DNA of 64,000 nt from positions 1,488,001-1,552,000 of the forward strand of contig JAXBDG010000014.1 of assembly GCA_036320915.1 (NCBI GenBank), written 5' to 3'. The notes beneath the pieces are model-generated. The model saw only the letters and a program-made list of their open reading frames with translations, had not been told where the DNA came from and did not search any database. Every line of letters starts with the position of its first letter. Within the stretch, counting starts at the first letter, position 1. The stretch comes from Linnemannia elongata. Its lineage: Eukaryota > Mortierellomycota > Mortierellomycetes > Mortierellales > Mortierellaceae. The translations under genes and the position numbers were made by a program. Of the stretch, positions 22,780 through 34,429 are shown piece after piece.

Positions 22780-25700
22780 ATGAACTCGACTGCAGAACCG
22801 GGAAAGTCGACGGAGGGTGGTGAGTAGAATAACCCGATATTGATTGTTGAACACTTTTTATGTGTGATGTTTCAGTGATGCGCTTCGCCGAGATAAGGTG
22901 ATCATTGATATGTGGATGACAGACACGGTGTTATTCATTTCAGGAACCGAATTGGAGAGCCAAGGAAAAAAAAGAGAGGGTTGTATGCAGCATAAAGCAA
23001 GTGCACAGGCAAAAAAAAAAAAGCGATGCGAAGCAATGCCGATAGGGGCAGGAGGTGAAAAGGGTGAGTGGAGAGATAAGATGCATGCTACCCTTGGGTA
23101 ATCTTACTTCCCTCCCCTCTCTTATTTCTGCCCTTTTCTCATCTTACCCCCTATGCACCATTGTTTTTGTGTTCATTTTCCTTGGCCACTCGCTCGTGGG
23201 ACATGGAGCGTGGAAATACCAAGGAAGCATAAGGAAGTGAAGTAGAGAAGATGATCAATGCGGAAGACCACAAGCACACGCACAAGCAGGAACAGAAAGG
23301 AGGAAAATAAGTGCGAATGCAGCAGCAGTAGTGTTTAGTGATCTATCTCTGTCTTTCTCTCCCCTTCCTTATTATCACCCACCTGCTTGGCGTCGTTGCG
23401 CTTCTGTTATGTCACCCCACAGGGGCTGCTGTTATGTGTTTGTGTCATTGGGCAATAGGGGTTGTATCAAAAGAGGAAAGGGGAGCATGCGGATCGCGAT
23501 TTTTATGCAACGAGGGTTTGTCCACCCGCCCTTTTCTTACCCTTTCTGAGCAGACAGTGTGTGGGAGAAGAGAGCAGAGAGTTGCTTTCCTTGTTTTTGA
23601 GTTTGGTGTGCCCCTGAGACAACTTTCTTCCTTGTTACCTTCTTCGAAGTACGCTGTCCAACCAACCAACCTTTCTTGCGAGAGTCTTCCCTTTTTTTTT
23701 TTCTTTTCCTTGACATACGTTCTTTGCCATCACTTTTGTATCTCCTTCCCCGCTACAAGTGTCCCTTTTTTCATTGAACAAACAATTTGCAAACACCGAT
23801 CCCTCTCCCCTTCAACTTTCTTTTCTATCCTTCCACCTGCACTCTTATTTCTTGTTCTCCTGTCTTTCCTACCCCTTTCGCTGCTCTTCCTTATGAGCGT
23901 ATACGGCTTTTTACCCGGGGTTAAATGGCCCAATGGCAAACTGGATTAATGTAGGGTAGGAAAAAGTGGTCGCTTGTCGCAACATCCAAAAGTAACACTT
24001 CCTAGAAAGAGGAGGAGAGGCAGGCGGATGCTTTTGTGTGTATACTTCTTAGTAGAACTTCATGAGCCCTGTCAGGCTTTCTCCAAAAGGAGCTACTCTC
24101 CCTTTTTTTTATTTCTCTACCATGGCCCTTTTTAGTATTCGCTCATGGTATCGGGTGGAGCAACCTTGTCTACTGCTTTTCAACCCAAGCCAAGGAGGTA
24201 GACAGCATGATGAAAAGGAAGCGAGTGAAAGAAAAGACGAGTCTTATGTTGGTGTTTTCTATCCCCTTTGCTTCGGCCGTATGTGCAAGGGATCGCATAA
24301 AAAAAAGAGGGGGTACCTTTGCCACTCATGAAAAAAGGTTTAGTTTGATGAAATACGAATCCTGGCATTGGACAAGGACACGTTTTTTATTTCTTTCGTA
24401 TTTGATTTCCTTCGTTTATGAAAATTCAACGTTGTCGAAGAAATGTATGGGATATGATCTTTCATTGATTATGGTTATGGCTGGCTGCCCTGGGTCCTTT
24501 TCCTTTATTCGTCTTTTGCATTATTGATCCCCTTGGTCCCTTTATCTCTCACTTCTTCTCCTCCTATCTTTTCATATTCGCATTCGTGTTTGGTTTTCTG
24601 CAGCTGTATGTGTCCGTGCAACCTTGAGTCTCATGCTGACCCTTTTTCTTTATCCTTGTTTTCACTGGTGGTGTTCCAATTTTTGATGGTGACCATGATC
24701 TAGGCAACATCCTTAGCGGTCAGAATCCGATTGCCTTCAACATGACAGATCCCTTACCCTTGTTCATTGTCCAGGTAAGGTTTTTTCTTGTCTTTGAACT
24801 GAGCGAATGCAGTCCAACTAAACCCGCGCTGCTATTTCACTCGCGAAAACATAACTAACTGTTCGCACATTAACACCCACTCACTCACTCATTCGTTCAA
24901 TATCAACCTTGATTCTTCATACACCTGCCATCCTCCCTCATAGACGGTGATCATCCTATCTCTTTGCTACGGAATCAACATCCTATTCAACAAAATCCGC
25001 CAACCCAAAGTCGTCGCAGAAGTCATCTCAGGCATCATCCTAGGCCCTTCTATCATGGGCCAAATCCCTGGATTTAACGATACCATCTTCCCCAAACAAT
25101 CCATCCCCTTCCTGACCCTTGTTTCTAACTTGGGTCTGGTCTTGTTTTTGTTCCTGGTCGGGTTGGAGTTGGACCCAAAGTTGATTCTAAAGAGAGCCAA
25201 GCATGCGTTGGGGATCTCGGTTGCGGGGTTGTTGGTCCCGTTCGTGTTCAGTTGCGGAGTTGCAGTATTATTGTATAAGGAGTTTGAGAAGGGCCCCAAG
25301 GAAGGTGCGAGTGAGGGAGCGCCGGTGACGCCACCGCCTTTTGGGCAATTCTTGTTGACTTGTGGAGTTGCTATGAGTCTTACTGTAAGTGCTTCTATTT
25401 CGCTAGAAGATCTTGATCCCGGCTTACAGTTTTCTTGGACGTCATTTTTTTGTAAGTCCTGGAAATGAACGCGCTAATAACCTCCTCTATTTAATCGCCT
25501 TTCTATTCCACTTGCTTTTTTTCGTTCTCAATAGGCTTTCCCTGTCCTAGCTCGTATCCTCGCGGGTAAACTACTTCTCTACGCCTCTACTTCACATCTT
25601 GCATCGTCAAGTTCTACCGTCTCTTACCCCTGCTTCTACACAACACAATGACGAGCAACACAAAATCGCTAACTCTCCAGCCCCTTTCTAAAAACCACAT

Positions 25701-28700
25701 GCTCCATCTAAAATAGAGATGCAGCTGATGAGCACGACAGTCGGATTCATTACCGTCTGTGCTGCAGCGGCCGGAGATATCGTTGCCTGGATCCTGTTAG
25801 CCCTGTTGGTCAGTTTGATCAATGCCACCACGCCCATTATGCCGTTGTATGTTGTCCTGATGGCCATTGGGTGGTGTATCATTCTGGTCTACGTCGTTCG
25901 GCCCTTGCTTTTGTCTCTTGTTCGACTCACCCATTCGGTATGTATTAATGTTTCTATCGTCTGTTGTATACTAAGAGTTTATTACTTTCCGCAAGGAGGG
26001 GGGTTTCTTTTCAGAACTGCAATATATTCTAACCACTTTTTCGATGTGATCTTTTGGTTCCATTAGGAGGAAGAGCCTTCACAAAAGATGATTGCGATCA
26101 CGCTGGTGATCGTATTGACGAGTGCGTTTGTGACAAACATTATTGGAATCCATGCGATCTTTGGAGGCTTCTTGATCGGGCTCCTTATCCCCCACGACTC
26201 CGGATTTGCTGAGGGACTTACCCGGCGCATTGAAGATCTTGTTGGTGTCTACTTCCTTCCCATCGTAAGTTTCTGTTTCTTACTAGTGTTGTCTGAAATT
26301 GAGCACGGATGTAAAAATCCTTTAGCTGTGTAACATCTGACTCACGAACCTTTTTTTTTTTTATTCTTGTGGGTAAATAGTTCTTTGCTTGCTCTGGATT
26401 GAAGACACAAGTCAGTCTCCTCAACAACGGCCAAACCTGGGGACTCGTCATCATGGTCACCCTTATCTCCTGCTTCGGGAAAATGCTCGGCTGTGTCAGC
26501 GCCGCCCGCGCCAATGGCATGACCTGGCGTGAATCATTCTCCATTGGATTCCTGATGAACTGTAAGGGACTTGTTGAGTATATCATCCTCAACATTGGAC
26601 ATGATGCAGGCGTGATCAGTGATCGGGTGTTCGTGATCTTGATTGCGATGTGTGTGTTGCTGACGATGATCTCGACGCCGTTTGTGGGGTTCCTGTATCC
26701 TGTTTCCTATCAAAAGGAACTTGAGGTGAGGAGAGAGGCTGAGAGAAAGCAGCAGGCTTTGGCGTTGAAGCGGTCGTTGACGGGGGGTAGCGCGAAGCAT
26801 GCGAGTGTCAAGGTTGAGAAGGCTGGGTTCTTTGCGGGGATTGCGAACAAGTTGAGGAGGAGGGGTGAGAAGGGTCAGGGACATGGACGTCAGCAGTCTT
26901 CGAACAAGGGCGATAACAACCATTTGGACGCGATTGATTCCAGGACCGATTACGACGATCTTGAGGACGTTCGCGTTGATGCTCCCTCCAGTTTGTATGG
27001 AGAGGAATTCCAAGGAGACCACCACCAACCGTCGTGGAAACAGAGGAACGGGATTATGTTCTGTCTGGACAAGACACCAAACGCTCCTGGAATCATGACG
27101 CTGTTGCAGCTGTTCTCGGGTACCGCGGTCCGCAGCGTGAGATCCACGACTAGTAACAAGTCTGACACGAATTCGACGACCATCGCTGCGGGAAGTGACG
27201 TCACGGAAGGCGGACAAAGTTCCAAGAACGAAAAGCTGGGAGTTGATCAGGGGAAAGAACGGTACAAGGGCGTCCTCCAACCATCGATCGATATCTCGGA
27301 CCCCGATGGCAACCGCCGCACTAAACTCCAGCACAAACAGCGACGACAGGAAGTCATCGACGAATACGAGGTCAACTACTCCAAAATCTATGCCATTCGC
27401 CTCCTTCACATCTCGGAACGTACCTCGGCCGCCATGTTGACCGCCTCCCGATGCATGGACCGGTTGTACAAGGATACTGTCATGATGATGGTTATGGCTT
27501 TCGCAAAACTCAACTCTGTACCGCTGAAACCCTTGGTTGCTATCTCGACTGATTCGGCGCAATCGACAGTCGCTCAGGATATCCTGGACAGAGCTGAGGA
27601 TCTGAATGTCGGATGGATCGTGTATCCCTGGAACTCGTCCCATCTCACCGACTTGCCGTCCGCACATCAGGTGGGCCAACCTTCAAGTGGAAACCACCTC
27701 CAGCCCGGGATCATGATGTCGATGGCCAACACCTCCGTCACCGCCGGAAGCGCCGTCTCTATCCCCGGAACCCCTCTTGTTGCCACCCACGACTTTGGCC
27801 AACCCACCAACAGCGCCGGCGGTGGAATGTTCTTTGGATCCTCAGCTGTCCCCGATACATCTGTTGAGGCGCCACGCCAGTTCCCGTACAACGTCTCGAG
27901 GTACTTTGACCACGACGAGGCACAAAAGATTGCTTCTGGTGGACATGTTGATCTTTCGTCCAGTGGCCAGTCACACAGAACCAGCATTGCGTCGAATACC
28001 AAGGTACTCTCGAAATTGATCCCGTCCAGCGCAGAGTCCAATATTTCGACTGCGGTTTTAGTCGATCGCGGGTTGGGGCTTTTTGGAGGAGTTGAGCATT
28101 TGGTGGTGCCGTTGCTTGGTGGACAAGATGATTATGAGACGCTTTGTTTGGCGAGTTGTCTTGCAAGGAGTACGAGGTGCTTTGTTACTATTCTGAGGGT
28201 CGCGAACAATTTGACTGAAGGTGTTGGAGCAGGAGCAGGACAGGCGTACACATTCCAGGCACACAACCAGCAACATGCTCGTAACGGGTCCAACACCAAC
28301 GACCGCTCCGTCCCTCCAACACCCCACGCTAGACGCCACTCTGAAGACCACTTTGACGACCATCCACGCCGTCTCTCCAACCGAGGAGGAGTGGTCCCCA
28401 AAGACGACCCAACACTCTTCAAAAAATTCTTCCCCTGCAAACCCCTCTTCCAAGGCGGCAAAACCCAGCACCAACAGCAGATTCTTCAACGTAATCGGAC
28501 TGCTGGTCGACTTGGCGATGGGCCTCTGTTGGGTGATGAGAGTATGAGTGAGGATGAGGAGAGTTTGGAGGATGATGATGAGAAGGGAGATCTGGAGGAG
28601 GGGGTTATGGCGTTGTCTTTCCAGGAGCTCAATGATGCCATTCTTTGGGCTAGGTCTTGTCTGACCGCTCAGGATCTGATGGTGATGGGCTTCGACTCTG

Positions 28701-29758
28701 CGGCGACCACACCCATAGGTGGTGGCGGTGGCGGTACTGGACCTGGTGTTGGCATGTTGTCAAGGACACCATCCCAACAAGGCGCTGGCGGCCGCGGACT
28801 GAAGAGGGCAATGTCGGACCTAACATCCCGTCTCGCCTCTGCCTCCCCCGACGACGGAACCCGGTCCAACATTACATCCGCAACCGACAGCATCCATAGG
28901 ATCCACTCCCCACCCATGTCCCCACCATCGATCCTCGAACGCCGTGGAATCAACCTCTCCCCACCCTCTCGATCTGACAGCCCCCTCCAGAGCCGTCTCC
29001 AACCTCTCCAGGATACCTCCCTCTTTGCATCATCCACATCTGCGCTGTCAACGCCTGGATTGCAGGGCCAGGAGGGAGATGTCCAAAGAGTAGGTCGCTC
29101 AACGGAAAAGAAGAAAGTCGGAGGATCTAGCTTTATTAACAGATCACGAAGCCGAGGCGCGCGTTCATTATCCAGGGGCCGAAAACCTGAAACCCCTGGA
29201 GTCGTCTCCAATATTACCACAGCCGCAGGAGGAAGCGCACTGACGACCTGTCAAGTGATGTTGGGTCTGGCTGCCGACAAGATGATCCAGTCAGGAGTCG
29301 TATCAAGTTTGCTTGTCGTCCGATCTCGTTGGTTCCTGGAACGGACCAATCCTTCCTCTTCTCACCACCACTATCAAGTTGCGGCGGATATTCTGAACCA
29401 ATTCCGGCTCAGTACCCCCCACAGCCAGCAACAACCCTCACAACAACACAGACGCGCCGCAAGCGACCAACAGAGCAACCATTCCTCTCAAGATCAGCAA
29501 CAGCAGAGGCGGTTCTCTCAATACCACACCGCACAACAACAGCACCACGTCCGCAAGTTCTCACAGGAGATGATGCAGGAGCTTGTTGTGGATGGGCAAG
29601 AGAGTACTCCCCAGAGTGAGACTCTTGGTGTGAATTCTGGAGCTGGAGGAGCGAGGGTGCCGGATGTGACGTTTGTGGATATGTCAAGTGTTCCCGCAGG
29701 AAATGAGGGTGGAGAGAGTGAGCTGCAGACGCCGCGGATGTCGGGCGAGTCTGTATAA
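22780..29758 (+). CDS. KHA1: KHA1-like K+/H+ antiporter (CPA2 family)
   Basis: This is a predicted endomembrane cation/proton exchanger of 1459 aa in seven exons: 22780-22819, 24704-24774, 24944-25384, 25535-25565, 25717-25937, 26067-26264 and 26381-29758. All phases agree. The start MNSTAEPGKSTEG lies in a 40-nt exon, and G|GC rebuilds GGNILSGQNP, the typical Kha1 opening. The membrane domain spans residues about 30-442, with RQPKVVAEVISGIILGP, FLVGLELD, AFPVLARILAE and GIHAIFGGFLIGLLIP. The transport-site Asp near 215 is in AAGDIVAWILLA, where Kha1 has Asn-Asp. A cytosolic USP-like regulatory region (SKIYAIRLLHISERTSA, about 667-755, and VEHLVVPLLGGQDDYE, about 905) is separated by long Ser/His/Gln-rich inserts. 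The protein is much longer than yeast Kha1 (873 aa). Confidence 0.92.
22820..24703 (+). other. 1.9-kb first intron of the KHA1-like gene
   Basis: The donor GTGAGTAG follows the 40-nt first exon and the acceptor is ATGATCTAG, with GCTGAC as a likely branch site 67 bases before it. At 1884 nt it is the longest intron seen here. Its content is non-repetitive with CT-rich patches and no domain-bearing frame. The assignment rests on phase and on the restored conserved N-terminus. A transcript starting inside the interval is an alternative. Confidence 0.6.
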
Positions 29759-30315
29759 GCGCGAGTTGGATTGAAAGGCTATTTGAAGGCCCATGTGTTC
29801 GTTCATCTCGCTGTAGTAACTATATACAAATTAATATATGTCCGTAATTTATTCACCAAAACAAGGATGCATAATGGATTAGGGCTGTAAACGCCCTCTA
29901 TGGTGGTTGTTCTTGGTCTGATGGTCTCAGACTGCACTTCAGAATGCACAGTAACTTATCGCGACTGCAGCAATCGAAACAACAGACAGGCTTGATAAGC
30001 TGTCATAGGGTTCATCATTATACAAAGCCCCTATGCTCTGCGAGAGAGCAGAGGACCAGAGTGCGGACTAAGCACAGAGCCCCTGATATAAAAGGCGGTG
30101 TCTGTCAGGCCGCCTGTGATGAAATCGAGCTTTAGATTTGATGAGGGTCCAGCTTGTTGGTTTAGAAAGACGAGACATGACTTGCTGCTTCACAGAGACC
30201 CAGGGTCGCTGGATGGACGGGTGTTATTTTAAAAGATGCCCCATACGAGCGGTTCTCTGGAATCCAGACTGTGCAAGCGTTCCTGGGCTGCCCTTAAGAT
30301 CTGGAATGACCCTAT
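29759..30315. other. 3' flank of KHA1-like gene and unassigned sequence
   Basis: The first 100 or so bases are probably 3' UTR (TTAATATATG and TAATTTATTC). The rest, up to the transposon target duplication, has no gene that I can recognise. Confidence 0.4.
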
Positions 30316-30468
30316 GTCTCGACTCAGTGAACCACACCGCTCAACTTCAGGTGCAAAAATTGGCGTCTCCAGCCACCTTCCGGTGTGGCCACCAGTGTAC
30401 TGAAGCGATGGTCCACCGGATGAAAAAATTAAATAAACGATCACACAGCTGTTCTCCTTCCGGTGTAC

Positions 30469-30600
30469 ACTGGTTCTCCTACCGGTGTGCACTGGTTCTC
30501 CTACCGGTGTGCACTGGTTCTCCTACCGGTGTGCACTGGTTCTCCTACCGGTGTACACCTGTTCTCTACCAGTGTACACCTTTTTTTCTTCCAGTGTCTA
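30469..30600 (+). repeat. 22-bp subterminal tandem repeats of the hAT element
   Basis: Five good copies of a 22-bp unit, TGGTTCTCCTACCGGTGTGC followed by AC, with minor changes, are followed by two decayed copies (TCTCTACCAGTGTAC and TTCTTCCAGTGTC). The right end has only two units, inverted. Such arrays in hAT elements often bind the transposase. That role is inferred here. Confidence 0.88.
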
Positions 30601-30758
30601 CTAATGCATGATACCGCTCGTTTTTTTTTGCAACTTTCGCATGCGTCACCATCGGTGAGGCTTGGATACACCATGCTCTGACACAGAAGGAAGGAGTAAA
30701 TAGTATGTTGTAGGAAATACATTCATCTCTTTCCTATAACCTTCAATCATCTCCCGCA

Positions 30759-32356
30759 ATGAATTACAACTACGATCCCTTAGAGGATACCACATACGAT
30801 GACTTGAGCGAAGATCCTTATTCTCACAGTCCACTAGGAGAAGAGTTCGAGGAAGACTTTCCTTCGAAGCCTAGGCGAAGTGCCATTGGAGCCCGATGCG
30901 TTGATGACGAAATGACTGACGGACCTGTTGACGAAAACAGCAAAGAGGGCGAAGATGAGTCCTTCCTTTCAGTAAGTTATTGAAGTTATCAAATCTGATT
31001 TTGTGCCGTCCCAAGTTGTGCAAGTTTACTTGCTGACCCTGCCCCTTTATTGGATTCGTGCAGCCTAGTGGGGAAGCGTGTTTTTGGGGACAACCGGGAG
31101 AGATTTCTACGGTCGTTCGCGACGAACCTCCTGCTGTTCTTGAGCCCCCTCCATTGCTTCGCATAGCCTCAATGCCCGAAACAACTGCCAACCCTGTAGC
31201 GTCTCCCTCTCGTTCACGGGTTGCCTACCACCCTTACCGCTCCCAAACTTCCTCAGCGCTCTCCGATACCACGGATTCGACATCGATTTCTGGATCATCT
31301 CGACGTGAGAGTACTGATGACCCCGAGATGCGTGCTGCTCCAAGGGGTATTCCAAGGTCTCAAACATCTCACTCCAGGGCCACTTCAATCGCCATTATTG
31401 AGGACATGAGGACCGGAACTCCGTTGTATGATATGAGCCCAACCCAAGTTCGTGAAGAGCAGTGTCGCCAATTGCGTGCCCGGTATACGTGTTCGGAGCG
31501 ATGGCTGCAGGTGGTAGAGAGATGTCTTCCGTATGAGCTCCCTTCGCCTGAAGATTGTAGCGAGCATGCTCCAGAGGAGATGAAGGCTTTGATACATGTT
31601 CCAAACTGTGCGCGGGCTCGTGGTAACGCTATCTTCTCCCATTTTTTCCGTTCGGTCAAAGTCTTCGATGAGGGAGAAGAAAAGAGCAAATATATCTGTG
31701 CCATAATGACCGACGACTCCTGCAAGACCAAGTTATCCGGTGGTGCTGGAATGATCGGCCGCGAAAGTCATATGAATAGCACCCACAAAGAAGTATACGA
31801 AGCCTTCCGATTATTCCAGGGGCTCCAGAATTGCCTGGAGCGCTTGCCAGTCGACCTTCACGCGTCCGAGGAGCAACAAGAATACCAAGCACCTTCGACT
31901 CCCAAGCGGACACCCAGGAAATCGAAATTTCTGAGCGCCTTACCCGGTATTCCGATCCCTACTTTGGAAGATAAGGCAACCGTCGAAGCATGCTGGCTAA
32001 ATCTCCTTAGCGAGGGTGCGGTGAACTACTCTTTGTTCGACAATCCTAATTTTCGAAAAATCAAGGCAGTGAGCATGCGGGGATTCGACGTCCATGCCTC
32101 ATATACGATGAAGAAGAAAGTCGCCAATACCACCCGCGACAAATATCTCCACCTTCGAGGACTGTTTGCCAGGGACATGGACCGTTGCGCTATCACATTC
32201 GACGGCTGGACAAGCGCGGACCAGCGCAAGTATCTGGGGATCACAATGCACTACATTACCCCAAGCCTACAGACGGCAACAATCCTCCTCGACATGGTGC
32301 TAATTGAAGGAGAGCGCCAGACGGGAGAGTTTCTGCTGATAAAGCTTAGTAAGGTT

Positions 32357-32387
<31 letters not shown>

Positions 32388-33815
32388 GGTATTGTTGTCG
32401 TATTATGGTAGAAGGCGGTTTTGGGCTAATTTACGAATAATATTATCCGATCCTAACACGTATCCCGCTTTTCTTTCGAATATAGAGGAAGTTCTCGCAG
32501 CCTGGGGTTTGGAAGGCAAGGTCATTGCCGCAACAACAGATCAAGGCTCGAATATGAAGAAGTGTCTGTCTCTTTATCAAGAGACGAGTAACGTGGCCTG
32601 GATCGCCTGCGCTGCACATAAAATGCAGTTGTGTATCAGCAAAGCATGGGAAGCATCAGCCACGGTTGCAGCCCTGATCAGCAAGTGTTCGGAAGTGTCC
32701 GTTTTTTTTAGAACCCACCCGAATGCGATGTCAATCCTGGCAGAGGAGCAGAGGGTCCTGTTCGGCAAGAGCTACAAACTTCTTGCGATGAACCACACTA
32801 GATGGAACTCCAAGTATGTAATGATCGCCCGGGTCGTCAAGGTTTCTCCAGCCTTCGAAAAAGCATACCGACGGATGCTTGCAGCCCACAACGACCAACG
32901 AGCCAACGCCCTCTCGCTCAAGAAGCTCATTCCATCCGAAGAAGAGGTCGCTATCCTCAACGAGCTCATTCGACTTCTCCAAGGAGCAGCCAACTTCACC
33001 CATTGGGTAGGCCAACTTGAGAACCCGACCATCTCACAAGTCTATCCCAGGATTGAAGGAATCCTTCCTGCTATCGATACTTTCCTTACCGACGGACCAC
33101 GAGAGATGCATCAACAGCTGGAGAAAGAGTTGCGACAAGCATGGAGCTATGAGACTATCCCCGATTCCATGTTGGTGGCCATGTTCCTAACCCCAGCTTA
33201 TGGAAAGCTCGACATGTGGAATACGCCGCTCCCCGCCGATGCACGCCTCCCCCGGGCTTCGAGGTGACAGATATGGTCTTCCGAATGTTGAATGGAAGAA
33301 GCGATCCATCGACGTATTTGTGCAAGGTTAAATACTTGGTCGTTGCAGAGATCATTCGCTTACAGGAGGAGGACGCCCAACGCTCTGCCCAGGACCGTCA
33401 GGATTCTCAAGTATCGACTCCAAGCCGCCAGAAGAGATTCCATTCCGGGCCCATTCAAACATTGGTCAGACGAAGGATGAATGCCGCCATGATCGTGCAG
33501 GATTACTGCGAGCAAATAGCGACCGAGGAGAATGATTTTTCCGAATTTGCAGATCTTCCTCTGGATTACTGGAACGAACGGCAGGAAGACCTCGAGGCTG
33601 CATATTTAATCCGCGTGGCTCGCGCTTACCTAGGAATCCCAGCCACATCATCTGAATCCGAACGATCGTTCAGTCGTGCCGGACGAATCCTAGCAACCAA
33701 TAGGTGCAGGATGCTTCATACAACTTTCCGGAACTTGATGCGCAGTCATAGTTTCAACAAATTCTTCTGTAGATTTCCACATTACTTGAATCCTGGGTAT
33801 CTTTATTGGCATTAA
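30759..33815 (+). CDS. hAT-family transposase with one frameshift
   Basis: This DDE transposase would be about 942 aa in three exons: 30759-30971, 31064-32348 and 32486-33815. Intron 2 contains a run of about 29 T. The acidic N-terminus is followed by a BED-like region (YICAIMTDDSC then SHMNSTHKEVY). Next come the RNase H-like core with FDGWTSADQRKYLGITMHY and AATTDQGSNM, then CAAHKMQLCISKA. The C-terminal dimerisation segment is AYLGIPATSSESERSFSRAG. The frame changes by one base at a C5 run (33249-33253): upstream coding would hit TGA at 33265-33267, while the conserved C-terminus continues in another frame. No intron resolves this. It is either a 1-nt deletion in the copy or a homopolymer error in the assembly. 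Confidence 0.85.
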
Positions 33816-34429
33816 ATCCCTTTCTTTTATAAAGCATTTCAGACGAATGAACGGGTGGCGACTGATATGAGTAAGAGGAAAATAAACATGAGAGGTGTCG
33901 CGTTGATATAATTGAGATCATTACATGTAAACCACGTAGTGCTTTATTGGTGTATGTGCTGATGCTCTCGCGGGTGTGGATGAAACTGAGGACTTACCAG
34001 CGGGTGAAGAAGGTGGGAGAGTGAGCTGAGTGAGTTGGAAACGAAGCAAGGACAGGAAAAAAAAAGGGAACAACAGTGAGGAAATGCTTTTAGGGAAGGC
34101 ATTACCATTTGGGGAGCGATGTTGAAAGGCAAAGCGAAGGCTGATGTGCGTGGACGCAGGTTAAATGTAGCATGGTTTTTACGACGCATACTGGGTGGCA
34201 AAACAAGCAGTTTAAGCAGAGAGCCAGACAGAAGGATAGGTGTATACAAGCAGTGTACACCGGTAGGAGAACCAGTGTACACCGGAAGGAGAACAGCTGT
34301 GTGATCGTTTATTTAATTTTTTCATCCGGTGGACCATCGCTTCAGTACACCGGTGGCCACACCGGAAGGTGGCTGGAGACGCCAATTTTTGCACCTGAAG
34401 TTGAGCGGTGTGGTTCACTGGTCTCGACT

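Larger units (their letters stand above)
30316..34429 (+). mobile_element. hAT transposon with long inverted repeats
   Basis: The element spans 30325-34420 (4096 bp). It starts CAGTGAACCACACCGC and ends with the inverse. The termini match for about 164 bases (30325-30488 against 34257-34420) with one clear mismatch. Direct copies of GTCTCGACT lie immediately outside both ends (30316-30324 and 34421-34429), giving an 8- or 9-bp target duplication as expected for hAT. It carries one spliced transposase on the plus strand. The very similar ends suggest a young insertion. The long repeats are unusual, since hAT termini are normally 10-30 bp. Confidence 0.93.

Noticed and set aside
26534..27679. 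381-codon minus-strand open frame
   Set aside because: It lies antisense within the KHA1-like last exon, has no domain, and has an Arg/Leu-rich composition that mirrors the sense codons.
30469..30600. CRISPR-like array
   Set aside because: The 22-bp units are directly adjacent with no spacers and belong to a transposon end. The DNA is fungal.
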